Origin: Myxococcales bacterium
Lineage (GTDB): Bacteria; Myxococcota; UBA727; VGSZ01
Direction of reading: 5' to 3'
NCBI GenBank assembly: GCA_023248635.1
Contig: JAHFED010000013.1
Location: 14,266-78,265 of the forward strand
DNA length: 64,000 bases
The translations under genes were made by a program, and so were the position numbers. This document shows, in pieces, positions 21,058 through 30,277 of this stretch; within the stretch, counting starts at the first letter, position 1, and each line of letters opens with the position of its first letter. Below the pieces are notes generated by a model, which saw only the letters and a program-made list of their open reading frames with translations, was not told the DNA's origin and did no database searches.

Positions 21058-23505
21058 ATGACGGCCGACGTCGCCCTCAGGCATTTACCCCGCGTGGAGC
21101 CTGGGCCCGCTTCGGCCCCAGCCGGCGGCCTCAGCTCCGACCAGGCCAGGAGAGCGCTCGCGCACAGCGGCGCAAATGAGCTCGCTCGCGACCAACCAAG
21201 CTCGAAGCTCAAGCTGCTTGCGCGCCAATTCTCCGGCCTGATGACATGGCTGTTGATCGGCGGTGGGATCATCTCCACTGCCGTCGGCGAAGGTCGCGAC
21301 GCCATCGCCATCGCCGTGATCCTTTTGGTCAATGCGCTCGTCGGCTTCTTTCAGGAGGCCCACGCTGACAAAGCCGTGCGCGCGCTGCGCTCGATGACCG
21401 CACCGCACGCGCGGGTCCTGAGAGACGGCGCCGTCGTCGACGTCGCCGCCCGAGAGGTTGTGCCCGGCGATGTGCTCGTGCTCGACGCAGGGGACATTGT
21501 CGCCGCCGACGCGCGGGTCCTGCAGGCGAGTCGGCTCACTGCCAACGAGGCTGCTCTTACCGGCGAGAGCACTCCCGCAGAAAAGACCGCAGTCGCAGAC
21601 GATCCCCAAGCGCCCCTCGCTGAACGCACGGGCACTGTGTTCGCGGGAACGCCCATCGTGCTGGGGAGCGGTCGAGCGCTGGTGACGACGACCGGAATGC
21701 GCACGGAGATCGGACGCATCGCAGCGCTGCTCAACACCGCGAAGGCGAAGAACACGCCGCTTCAGCAACAACTCGAGAAGGTCGGCAAGACGCTGGTGTG
21801 GCTGTGCGCCGGCATCGTCATCGTCGTCTCCGGTCTGGAGCTTGCGCGCGGGCTCTCGCCCGTCGACGTGTTGTTGTCGGCGGTCTCCCTCGCAGTCGCC
21901 GCTGTGCCCGAGGGACTCACGGCCATCGTCACCATTGCGCTCGCGCTCGGCGTGCAACGGATGGCCCAGCGCCATGTGCTGGTTCGACAGCTCCCTGCCG
22001 TCGAAACGCTTGGCTGCGCCACGGTCATCTGCACCGACAAGACCGGCACGCTGACGACAGGCGAGGTGCTCGTGCGCGAGGTCTGGGGTGGCGACGCCGA
22101 GCGCGTCCTGTTCGCGGCCGCCGCGTGCTCCGACGCTGACCTCGATGGCAACACCGGCGACCCCCTGGAGCTCGCGCTGCTGCGGGCCGCGTTTGCCCAG
22201 GGAACGACGCGAAAGGCCATCGAAGCCCAGCGTCCCCGAGTGCTCGTGCAGCCCTTCGACAGCGAGCGGAAGCGCATGTCGATCTGGCGGAGCGACGGCA
22301 GACTCTACGTGAAGGGCGCAGTTGAGCTCCTGTTGCCGCTGTCTGCTAAGACGCCGCCGGGCACCGTGGAGGCCAACGTCGAGATGGCATCGCGCGGTTT
22401 GCGCGTGCTCGCCGTGGCGATCGGGTCGACGAGCGATGAGCGGGACCTCGAGATCCTCGGACTGATTGGTTTCGCCGATCCCCCGCGCAGTGAGGCCATC
22501 GAGGCCGTCCGGCTCGCGCGCCGCGCGGGCATCAAGACGGTGATGATCACCGGGGACCACCCGGCGACGGCGATGGCGATTGCGATCGAGATGGGGATCC
22601 TGTTGCCGGGGGACGACGCCACCGAGGTGGTGCATGCCCGCGCGACGCCCGAGCAGAAGATCGAGATCGTGCGCGCGTGGAAAAAGCGCGGCGAGATTGT
22701 GGCGATGACGGGCGACGGCGTCAACGATGCGCCGGCGCTGAAGGAAGCCCACATCGGCATCGCCATGGGCAAAAGCGGCGCCGAGGTCGCCCGCGAGGCA
22801 AGCGCCATGATCCTCGCAGACGACAACTTCGCCAGCATCGTCGCCGCCGTGCGCGAAGGCAGAGCCATCTTCGACAACATCCGCAAGGCGCTCGTCTACT
22901 TGCTGTCCGGCAATTTCGGCGAGCTGCTGGTCATGCTCTCGGCATCGTTGCTCGGGCTGCCGTTGCCGCTCACGGCGCTGCAGCTCTTGTGGGTGAACCT
23001 GGTGACCGATGGCTTGCCGGCCCTCGCCCTCGTCGTGGATCCGCCGACGGATGACGCACTCGCTCGCCCGCCACGCCGCCCATCCGAGCCGATGCTGGGC
23101 AAGCGCGAATGGGCCGACATCGCGCTCGTCGGGGCGCTGACCGCCATCGTCGTTGCCGCGGTGTTCGCGTGGGCGCTCCGCGAGCGGGAGCTGCTCGAAG
23201 CCCGAAACCTCGCCTTCTCCGTCTTGGTCTTCTCGGAGGTGTTCCGTTCAGCGTCGTCGCGCAGCCCCGACAAGCTGTTCTGGGAGGTCGGTGCGCTGAC
23301 GAATCTCTCGTTGGTCGGCGTGCTCGTGGTCTCAACCACAGTGCAAATCAGCATCCACCATCTGCCCTGGACGCAGCGCGCCTTCGACATCGGACCGATC
23401 TCGATGGGCGACTGCACAGTGGCGCTGCTTTTCGGGCTGGTTCCGGTCACCGTCTTGGAGCTGAGGAAGCTGCTTCTGCGCGTCGCGCGCCAGAGGCGGA
23501 CATGA
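21058..23505 (+). CDS. P2-type (Ca2+-ATPase-like) cation-transporting ATPase
   Basis: An 815-residue P-type ATPase of the SERCA/PMR1-like branch. It starts with the cation ATPase N-terminal pattern (GLSSDQARRALAHSGANEL). TGES is in LTGEST, helix 4 has AVPEGLTAIVTIALALG, and the phosphorylated D327 is in CTDKTGTLTTGEV. The hinge is MTGDGVNDAPAL, and helix 6 has NLVTDGLPALAL. The PEGL and N..TDG motifs point to P2 cation pumps (Ca2+, Mn2+ or similar) rather than copper. Its place between a P1B ATPase and a Cus-like tripartite pump is odd for this type. Its stop overlaps the next ATG (ATGA). Confidence 0.9.
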   Translation: MTADVALRHLPRVEPGPASAPAGGLSSDQARRALAHSGANELARDQPSSKLKLLARQFSGLMTWLLIGGGIISTAVGEGRDAIAIAVILLVNALVGFFQEAHADKAVRALRSMTAPHARVLRDGAVVDVAAREVVPGDVLVLDAGDIVAADARVLQASRLTANEAALTGESTPAEKTAVADDPQAPLAERTGTVFAGTPIVLGSGRALVTTTGMRTEIGRIAALLNTAKAKNTPLQQQLEKVGKTLVWLCAGIVIVVSGLELARGLSPVDVLLSAVSLAVAAVPEGLTAIVTIALALGVQRMAQRHVLVRQLPAVETLGCATVICTDKTGTLTTGEVLVREVWGGDAERVLFAAAACSDADLDGNTGDPLELALLRAAFAQGTTRKAIEAQRPRVLVQPFDSERKRMSIWRSDGRLYVKGAVELLLPLSAKTPPGTVEANVEMASRGLRVLAVAIGSTSDERDLEILGLIGFADPPRSEAIEAVRLARRAGIKTVMITGDHPATAMAIAIEMGILLPGDDATEVVHARATPEQKIEIVRAWKKRGEIVAMTGDGVNDAPALKEAHIGIAMGKSGAEVAREASAMILADDNFASIVAAVREGRAIFDNIRKALVYLLSGNFGELLVMLSASLLGLPLPLTALQLLWVNLVTDGLPALALVVDPPTDDALARPPRRPSEPMLGKREWADIALVGALTAIVVAAVFAWALRERELLEARNLAFSVLVFSEVFRSASSRSPDKLFWEVGALTNLSLVGVLVVSTTVQISIHHLPWTQRAFDIGPISMGDCTVALLFGLVPVTVLELRKLLLRVARQRRT

Positions 23506-24905
23506 CCAATCTTGTCGTCGTGCTCGTGCTCTTCACGCCGACGCAGCCCGGGGGACCGGCGACGCTCAAGCTCTCTGACGTGCTTGCTGAGGTCGAGGCC
23601 CAGTCGCCGTCGCTGGCCGAGAGCCGCGCCCGCGCCGAGGTTCTCTCTCGCGCCGCTGATGCCGCGGGCTGGTGGGATGAGCCCTTTGTTGCAGCGGGCC
23701 CCGATGAGATCTCGCTTTCTGATCAGATGCCGGTCATCCGCTATCAGCTCTCGCAGGTCGTCCCCTTTCCCGGCCGACGCGACGCACACGTTGACGCGGC
23801 ACGCAGCCGAGCAAGGGCGGCGGTCCGGGAGACGACGACAACGACGCGGGCATTGCGGGTCGCCGCGACCCAGGTTTTCCTGCGCGCGATCTACTTGCAG
23901 AAGGCGCGAGCGACCAACGAGCTCCTCCGACAGGCGGTGCGCGAGGTGCAGGCCAGCGCGTCGACGCGATACATCACGGGAACCAGCGTCCACCACGATG
24001 CCCTTCTCGCCGATGTCGAGATCGCCGTCCTCGAGCGTGACGCGCTGGTGATCGGCCGCTCGCTGCGCGCCTCGATGATCAACCTGGCCGCGCTGCGCGG
24101 GCTGACTCTCGATGATGAAAGCGCCGACGCCGCCGAGCTGATCGACGACGTTGACTTCGCCGTACCTGCGAGCTTCGACGACGCCATCGCCGGCCAACCC
24201 GAGCTGCTGGCCGCCCGCGCGCGCGTCGAGATCGCCGACGCCGACAGCCGCGCCCTCGCACTCGATGTGTGGCCGGATTTTGCTGTGCAGCTCATGGGCA
24301 TGCAGTCGTTCATGAAGGAGGAGCCGTCGAACGTGGGGGCCATGATCGGCATCTCGTTGCCGATCTTCTTTCCGTGGAAACAAAGTCGGCAGATCGACGC
24401 CGGGCAGAAGAATGCCGAAGCTGAGCGCGCTCGCATCGCGGTGGTGCTGGTGGATCTGCGCACCGAGTGGGAGCACGCGCGGCAGGACCTCCGTTCGGCG
24501 GAGGAGACGCTCACGCTCTACGAGGAGAAGATCCTGCCGACGACGAAGCTCGCGCTGGATTCTTCTGAGCGTGCCTACGCGACGAAGGAGGCGCCGCTCC
24601 TCGAGGTCTTGGCCGTGGTCCGCGCCTACCACCAGGTCGCGCTCGAGGCTGAGGCCGCAAGGATCGACATTCACCTGGCCCGACTGCGGCTCGACGAATT
24701 GCTGACCCACGCGCCGGTGATGCAGCTGGCCCCCGCGTCGCCCACTCTGTTCGGCGGCGCAGGCGTGATGGCCGGGGGCATGGGGAGCGCACCGATGCAG
24801 CCGTCGATGGCCGCCCAGCCGGTGCGCATGGGCGCGGGGATGTCGGCACCCCTCCCGGGCACGCTGGGGGCCGACGACGAAGCCGACGGCATGGGAGGCA
24901 TGTGA
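23502..24905 (+). CDS. Outer-membrane efflux protein (CusC/TolC family)
   Basis: 467 residues; the outer-membrane channel of a tripartite efflux pump. Seen: a short hydrophobic N-terminus, two long helical repeats (ADVLAEVEAQSPSLAESR-like start and VVLVDLRTEWEHARQDLR), the RYQLSQVVPFPGRR segment and VGAMIGISLPIFFPWK, which together are typical of metal-pump TolC homologues. The tail after residue 410 is Met/Gly-rich (GGAGVMAGGMGSAPM, ADGMGGM), suggesting soft-metal binding. The ATG at 23502 overlaps the ATPase stop. It is followed by the adaptor gene with a TGATG junction. Confidence 0.87.
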   Translation: MTNLVVVLVLFTPTQPGGPATLKLSDVLAEVEAQSPSLAESRARAEVLSRAADAAGWWDEPFVAAGPDEISLSDQMPVIRYQLSQVVPFPGRRDAHVDAARSRARAAVRETTTTTRALRVAATQVFLRAIYLQKARATNELLRQAVREVQASASTRYITGTSVHHDALLADVEIAVLERDALVIGRSLRASMINLAALRGLTLDDESADAAELIDDVDFAVPASFDDAIAGQPELLAARARVEIADADSRALALDVWPDFAVQLMGMQSFMKEEPSNVGAMIGISLPIFFPWKQSRQIDAGQKNAEAERARIAVVLVDLRTEWEHARQDLRSAEETLTLYEEKILPTTKLALDSSERAYATKEAPLLEVLAVVRAYHQVALEAEAARIDIHLARLRLDELLTHAPVMQLAPASPTLFGGAGVMAGGMGSAPMQPSMAAQPVRMGAGMSAPLPGTLGADDEADGMGGM

Positions 24906-26137
24906 TGCGCACCGGATTCGCCTTCGCCGCAGTCGTCGCCGTCGCGCTGGGAGGGGCAGCAATCGCTCGATACCAAGGAGACGAGGGACACGAGGGACAC
25001 GAGGGACACGAGGGACACGAAGCACACGAAGGACACCAAGGCCAGGTCGTCGTCGCCCCGGCCCTGCCGCCTCCTGCGGCGCCCAACAAACACCACCCGG
25101 CAGCGACGACGTCGACGGCGCTGCGTGAGGAACCACGCGTTGCCATTGAGGTCCCCGCAGTGCAGCTCAGCCGCATCGGTCTGCTCACGGCACACTTGGA
25201 GACGCAGCACGTCACTCCGAGCCTGCGTACGGTCGCTCTCGTTCAGGTCGACGAGCGCCGCGAAGCCCATGTGCACACCCGCGTTGCAGGATTCATCGAC
25301 GAGATTCTCGTGAGCGCCGTCGGCCAACCGGTAAAGAAGGGTCAAATCCTCTACCGGCTGTACAGCCCCGAGCTCGTGTCGACGCAGCAGGAGTACCTGG
25401 CCGGGCGCGAGCAGGGAGAGATCGGCAGACGGGTGGCCGCCGCCGCGCTGGAAAGGCTCGCGCTCTGGGGCGTGTCGCCAAGGGACATCGCGACGCTGCG
25501 GGAGACGGGGACCGTGCAGCACAGCCTGGCGATCGAGTCCCCGGCGAGCGGCGTTGTCGTCGAGAAGGCGGCGGCGCAAGGGATTTACGCGACCCCCGAC
25601 ATGCATTTGTACCGGATCGTCGATCTCTCGACGGTGTGGGTCGTGGCGGCGCTGTACGAAAGCGATATCTCAATCGTGAAGAGAGGCGACGCCGTCGACA
25701 TCGAGCTGCCATCGGAGCCTGGCAAGGTCATCCACGCGACCATCAGCTACATCTATCCCGAGATCGATGCCGCCACGCGCACCGGCAAGGCGCGCATCGA
25801 GCTCTCCAACGCTGACGGCGCGCTCAAGCCTGGCATGTACGCGGCGGTCAGCATCGCCAAGGATCTCGGCGACGTGCTGGTGGCCCCCGCCGACGCCATC
25901 ATCGACACCGGCACCCGCAAGATCATGTTCGTGCGAACCAGCGCGACACGCTTCGAACCGCGCGCGGTGCTGCTGGGTCCCCGCGTCGGTGAGGGCTTCG
26001 TCGTCGCCTCAGGGGTGGCAGCGGGCGATGACGTCGTCGTCCGTGCGGGCTTCCTCATCGACGCCGAGAGCCGGTTGCAGGCGGCGTTGAAAAGCGGTGG
26101 TGGTCCCCAAGGCCACGCCGGGCACGGTGGCGGCTGA
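24905..26137 (+). CDS. cusB: Periplasmic adaptor of metal RND efflux pump (CusB-like)
   Basis: 410-residue membrane-fusion protein linking the RND pump to the outer-membrane channel. After a signal-like N-terminus comes a Glu-Gly-His repeat region (about residues 27-44), then the barrel-sandwich (VHTRVAGFIDEILVSAVGQ), a helical hairpin with YSPELVSTQQEYL, and beta-barrel and membrane-proximal domains. YSPEL..TQ.EYL is diagnostic of CusB-type adaptors. The tail is GPQGHAGHGGG. The ATG at 24905 shares its A with the preceding stop; a GTG at 24902 is an alternative. The His and acidic repeats probably bind metal before transfer (inference). Confidence 0.92.
   Translation: MRTGFAFAAVVAVALGGAAIARYQGDEGHEGHEGHEGHEAHEGHQGQVVVAPALPPPAAPNKHHPAATTSTALREEPRVAIEVPAVQLSRIGLLTAHLETQHVTPSLRTVALVQVDERREAHVHTRVAGFIDEILVSAVGQPVKKGQILYRLYSPELVSTQQEYLAGREQGEIGRRVAAAALERLALWGVSPRDIATLRETGTVQHSLAIESPASGVVVEKAAAQGIYATPDMHLYRIVDLSTVWVVAALYESDISIVKRGDAVDIELPSEPGKVIHATISYIYPEIDAATRTGKARIELSNADGALKPGMYAAVSIAKDLGDVLVAPADAIIDTGTRKIMFVRTSATRFEPRAVLLGPRVGEGFVVASGVAAGDDVVVRAGFLIDAESRLQAALKSGGGPQGHAGHGGG
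24983..25036 (+). repeat. Six 9-bp units encoding Glu-Gly-His repeats
   Basis: Four exact copies of GAGGGACAC followed by two variants (GAAGCACAC, GAAGGACAC). They encode EGH four times, then EAH and EGH, near the N-terminus of the CusB-like adaptor. Unit number could vary by slippage without breaking the frame. Confidence 0.9.
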
Positions 26138-26138
26138 C

Positions 26139-29100
26139 ATGATCGAACGAATCATCCGTTTCTCGATGCAGCGCTGGCAGCTGACGCTGGGTGCGGCGAT
26201 GGTGCTTGCCCTTTGGGGCGCACTGCTGCTGAGGAAGATCCGCATCGATGCGATCCCCGACCTGTCAGACACGCAGGTGATCTTGTTCTCTGATTGGATG
26301 GGCCGCAGTCCGGAGCTCATCGAGGATCAGGTCACCTATCCGCTCGTCACCGCGATGCTCGCTTCCCCAAAGGTGAGTGTCGTCCGCGGTTTCTCGATGT
26401 TCGGGATGTCCTTCGTCTACGTCATCTTCGAGGAGGGTACTGACCTCTACTGGGCGCGCTCGCGCGTCCTCGAGACCCTCTCGAAGATGCAGGGAAAACT
26501 GCCGCAAGGTGTGGCGCCCCAGATCGGACCGGATGCCAGCGGCGTCGGCTGGGTGTTTCAGTACGCGCTCGTCGACAAAACAGGCCACAACGACGCCGCC
26601 GCGATCCGTTCCTTTCAGGACTGGTCCTTGCGCTACTGGCTCGCGTCGGTGCCCGGGGTCGCCGAGGTCGCGGCCGTCGGCGGCATGGAAAAGCAATACC
26701 AAGTGGAGCTGGATCCCACGCGCCTGGCTGCCCATGGGCTTTCGGTCTCGAGGGTCGTGAATGCCATCCGCAGCTCCAACCGCGACGTCGGCGCGCGCAC
26801 CCTCGAGGTCAACGAGCGCGAGGTCTATGTCCGTGGCCGCGGACGCATCACATCAACCGACGACGTCGCTCAAGTCGCAGTCGCCACCACCGCAGCCGGA
26901 ACGCCGGTGCGCGTCGCCGACCTCGGGCGCGTTCAACTCGGCCCCAACCTCCGGCGCGGCGTGTCCGATCTCGACGGCCTCGGCGACGTCGTCGGCGGCG
27001 TCGTCGTCATGCGCCAGGGAGAGGACGCTGCCGATGTGATTGAGCGCGTGAAGAAGAGGATCGACGAGATGAAGCCGGGGTTCCCGCCCGGCGTTGAGCT
27101 GCGCGTCACCTACGACCGCAGCAGCCTGATCGAGAAAGCCGTGGCAACGCTCACTGGATCGCTCTTGGAGGAAGTCGCCGTCGTCTGCCTCGTCATTCTC
27201 CTGTTTCTTCTGCACATCCGCAGCGCCGCCGTCGTCGCCCTTACGTTGCCCCTCACGGTCCTCATCTCGATGATCCCGACCTACTACATGGACATCGGGC
27301 TCAACATCATGTCGCTGGGCGGGCTGATTCTCGCGGTTGGCGACATCGTCGACGGCGTGGTGGTGTTCATCGAGAACACGCACAAGAAGCTGGCGGAGGA
27401 CCCGCACCGAGACCGAAGAGATGCGGTCACCGAAGCCTGTTCGGAGCTCGGTGCCGGACTGTTTTCGTCGTTGCTCATCATCGCCGTGAGCTTCTTGCCG
27501 ATCTTTGCCTTGCAAGCGCAGGAGGGAAAGCTCTTCCACCCCCTCGCGTGGACGAAGACGCTGGCCATGCTTGCGGCTGCGCTCGTCACGATCACGGTTG
27601 CACCGCCGCTCATTTGGATTTTCGTCCGCGGCAAGGTTCGCTCGGAGGCCCAAAACCCACTGAATCGGCTGCTGCTCTTTCTCTATCGCCCGCTGCTTTC
27701 TGCCGCACTGCACGCGCGTCTGCTCGTGCTCGCTTTCGTCGTTGTCCTCGTTGGGGGCGCGGGGCTCGCGTACAGCAAGCTTGGCTCCGAGTTCATGCCG
27801 CCGCTGTGGGAGGGAGACCTTCTCTACATGCCGATCACCGTGCCCGGCATCTCCGTGACGGCGGCCGGCGACATTCTGCAAAGGCAAGATGCTGCGCTCA
27901 AGGCGATCCCCGAGGTCGAAAGCGTGTTTGGCAAGGCCGGCCGCTTCGACACGGCCACCGACCCGTCGCCGCTGTCGATGATCGAGAGCACCGTGCAGCT
28001 CAAACCGAAGGAGGCGTGGCGGGAGGGATTGAGCGAGGAGCAGTTGATGCAGGACCTCGACGACGCCGTCGTTGCCCCGGGGCTCAACCGTGCGTGGACC
28101 AAACCGGTGCGGGGTCGCATCGACATGTTGTCGACTGGCATTCGTACGCAGGTCGGCATCAAAATCTTCGGCAAAGATCTCGTCACCATCGAGCATGTCG
28201 GGCAGCAGATCGAGCGCGCGCTGCGCGACGTCCCCGGCACCCGATCGGTCTACGCCGAGCGCATTCTCGGCGGCACCTACCTCGACTTCGAGCCGGATCG
28301 GGTCGTCATTGGCCGCTCGGGCCTGCTCCTCGGCGATGTGCTCGATGTGCTCGAGACGGCTGTCGGCGGGATGGAGATCGCACAGGTGATCGAGGGCCGA
28401 GAGCGCTACACGTTGAATGTTCGCTACCCGCGCGAGCTCCGGGACACCCTCGACGGCGTCGGGCGCGTTTTGGTGCGAACGCCCTCAGGGGCCCAGCTTC
28501 CACTCGAGACCTTGGGCCGGCTGGAAATGCGCGCCGGCGCGCCCATGATCCTCGACGAGAACGCAGCGCTGGCCGGCTACGTCTACGTCGACCTCTTCGG
28601 CCGTGACACCGGGGGCTACGTCGACGACGCCAAGGCGGCGGTCGAGAAAACCGTGCACATGCCCGCCGGTACCTATCTGAAGTGGACGGGCCAATACGAG
28701 AATCTCGAGCGCATGCAGGCGCGGATGAAGATCGTCCTGCCGATCACCTTGGTGCTCGTGTTCGTGCTCCTCTACTTCGCGCTGCGTTCGACGAAGAAAG
28801 CAATGCTGGTCATGGCCTCGGTGCCCTTGTCGCTCACGGGCGGACTCTTTCTCATGTGGTGGCTGCACTATTCGATGAGCACCGCGGTCTGGGCCGGTGC
28901 CATCGCCCTCATCGGGGTAGCGGTCGAGACGACATCGATCATGGTGGTGTTCCTCGACGAGTCATGGTCGAAGAAGCGCGCCAATGGCGGTGTTCGCAAC
29001 GCGGAACAGGCGCGGGAAGCCACCATCGACGGTGCGCTGAAGTCGCTGCGTCCGGTCTTGATGGCGGTGCTGATGAACATCTTCGGGCTGATCCCGGTCA

Positions 29101-29258
29101 TGGGAGCCTCCGGAGTGGGCGCCGACGTCATGAAACGGCTGTCGTCGCCGATGTTCGGTGGACTCCTCTCGCTGATGCTGCTGACGCTCCTGGTCGTTCC
29201 CGTGCTCTATCTGATCTTGGAAAACCGTGACGCCGACGACGCCGGGCGCGGAGCCTGA
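26139..29258 (+). CDS. cusA: Heavy-metal RND efflux pump (CusA-like)
   Basis: Inner-membrane proton-driven RND transporter of the HME class, 1039 residues, the usual size. Seen: start MIERIIRFSMQRW, AIPDLSDTQVILFSDWMGRSP, FGMSFVYVIFEEGTDLYWAR, SLGGLILAVGDIVDGVVVFIEN (the helix 4 region with the proton-relay Asp pair) and the repeat-symmetric second half with GVAVETTSIMVVFLDE. The D...D and E.T motifs mark metal rather than drug pumps; Cu+/Ag+ or Zn2+/Co2+ cannot be separated by eye. The ATG at 26139 follows the adaptor stop by one base. Last gene of the operon; 33 bp separate it from a convergent gene. Confidence 0.94.
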   Translation: MIERIIRFSMQRWQLTLGAAMVLALWGALLLRKIRIDAIPDLSDTQVILFSDWMGRSPELIEDQVTYPLVTAMLASPKVSVVRGFSMFGMSFVYVIFEEGTDLYWARSRVLETLSKMQGKLPQGVAPQIGPDASGVGWVFQYALVDKTGHNDAAAIRSFQDWSLRYWLASVPGVAEVAAVGGMEKQYQVELDPTRLAAHGLSVSRVVNAIRSSNRDVGARTLEVNEREVYVRGRGRITSTDDVAQVAVATTAAGTPVRVADLGRVQLGPNLRRGVSDLDGLGDVVGGVVVMRQGEDAADVIERVKKRIDEMKPGFPPGVELRVTYDRSSLIEKAVATLTGSLLEEVAVVCLVILLFLLHIRSAAVVALTLPLTVLISMIPTYYMDIGLNIMSLGGLILAVGDIVDGVVVFIENTHKKLAEDPHRDRRDAVTEACSELGAGLFSSLLIIAVSFLPIFALQAQEGKLFHPLAWTKTLAMLAAALVTITVAPPLIWIFVRGKVRSEAQNPLNRLLLFLYRPLLSAALHARLLVLAFVVVLVGGAGLAYSKLGSEFMPPLWEGDLLYMPITVPGISVTAAGDILQRQDAALKAIPEVESVFGKAGRFDTATDPSPLSMIESTVQLKPKEAWREGLSEEQLMQDLDDAVVAPGLNRAWTKPVRGRIDMLSTGIRTQVGIKIFGKDLVTIEHVGQQIERALRDVPGTRSVYAERILGGTYLDFEPDRVVIGRSGLLLGDVLDVLETAVGGMEIAQVIEGRERYTLNVRYPRELRDTLDGVGRVLVRTPSGAQLPLETLGRLEMRAGAPMILDENAALAGYVYVDLFGRDTGGYVDDAKAAVEKTVHMPAGTYLKWTGQYENLERMQARMKIVLPITLVLVFVLLYFALRSTKKAMLVMASVPLSLTGGLFLMWWLHYSMSTAVWAGAIALIGVAVETTSIMVVFLDESWSKKRANGGVRNAEQAREATIDGALKSLRPVLMAVLMNIFGLIPVMGASGVGADVMKRLSSPMFGGLLSLMLLTLLVVPVLYLILENRDADDAGRGA

Positions 29259-29291
29259 GCGCGAACGCCGACGCGTTGGGATGCTCGTTGC

Positions 29292-30248
29292 TTATTCGGC
29301 GCTTTCGTCGGCGTCGACGTCGACGCCGTTGGCCAGGGGTTTGACCGAGCCGCTCAGCGCCGGATTGCAGGCCCGCACGGATTCAAGGACGAGCTCGGCA
29401 TCGACCTTCGACGCCGCCGGGTAGGCGAGCACGAACTGACCGTCGCCCAACAGGTCGGCAGCCTTGTTGTCGAGGACCAGAAGCTCGCCGGCGCAGGGGT
29501 CCTCGGCCATCTTGCGGGCCTCGGCGACGCTGCGGGTCATGGCGATAACGGCGCCTTTGACGGCGGGCTGGAGATCGCTGCGCGCGATGATCTTGGCGAT
29601 GTCGGCACGCCAGCCGTAGACCTGCATCTCCCAGGTGTCGGCGACGGCTTCGTCGTTGGTGGAGGCCAGCATCAGCACGATCTCGGCGCCGCCGTCGTGG
29701 TCGATGTCGGCCGCTGAGACCGCCGACCAAGTCTTGCTCCCGCGTCCCTCGCGTCCGGTGAACGCGTGATCGATGCCCCCTTTTCGAGCCAGGAAGAGGT
29801 CGTGGCGTCGCTTGGATTTGTCGCCGTGGGTCTCTTGGGTGATCAACAAGCCATTGATGCCAGCGCCCTGGTTGGCATTGCCGACGACGACGGTGGACCA
29901 ACGCAAGGTCATCTGGCGCTCTTTGTCGTCGGGACTACCGATCAGGGCGCTGTTGCCATTGGGCCTGGAAATCGCGCCGCTCTTGGCCGTCCACTCCAAG
30001 CGGGCTTTGCCAGCCCCGCCCTTCTTGAGGGCGACGACGACGCCGCACTCGGCGGGTTCTTCTGGCGGGTTCCCTTTGGCGCGCACGCAGTCCCCCACCG
30101 AGATGGAAAAGACGGCGCCCTTCTTCGGATCCCCAGCGCTCACCTCGGTGATCACCACCTGCCCCTTCTTGGGCGTCTCGGTGGGCGCGGCAGGGCCGGC
30201 GGCAGCGACATAAAGGGCGGCGACGACGAAGGCGAGTGATGCGCTCAT
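29292..30248 (-). CDS. Secreted protein with FG-GAP-like motif
   Basis: A 318-residue exported protein with N-terminal signal MSASLAFVVAALYVAAAGPA. The mature part has KKGQVVITEVSAGDPKKG, then a segment with AADIDHDGGAEIVLMLAS, the Asp-x-Asp-x-Gly-type calcium loop typical of FG-GAP/VCBS propeller repeats, and a C-terminal DLLGDGQFVLAYPA. Function unknown; a role outside the cytoplasm is inferred from the signal. I chose the ATG at 30248 because residues before it are basic and not signal-like. It is divergent from the peptidase gene at 30278, with 29 bp between the two starts. Confidence 0.7.
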   Translation of the reverse strand: MSASLAFVVAALYVAAAGPAAPTETPKKGQVVITEVSAGDPKKGAVFSISVGDCVRAKGNPPEEPAECGVVVALKKGGAGKARLEWTAKSGAISRPNGNSALIGSPDDKERQMTLRWSTVVVGNANQGAGINGLLITQETHGDKSKRRHDLFLARKGGIDHAFTGREGRGSKTWSAVSAADIDHDGGAEIVLMLASTNDEAVADTWEMQVYGWRADIAKIIARSDLQPAVKGAVIAMTRSVAEARKMAEDPCAGELLVLDNKAADLLGDGQFVLAYPAASKVDAELVLESVRACNPALSGSVKPLANGVDVDADESAE

Positions 30249-30277
30249 GCCCACACGATGGCCTAGTCTGCGCCGCG

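Noticed and set aside
26853-28196. 447-residue minus-strand frame within cusA
   Set aside because: It is His/Asp/Arg-rich shadow sequence with no ribosome site; CusA motifs on the plus strand cover the same bases.
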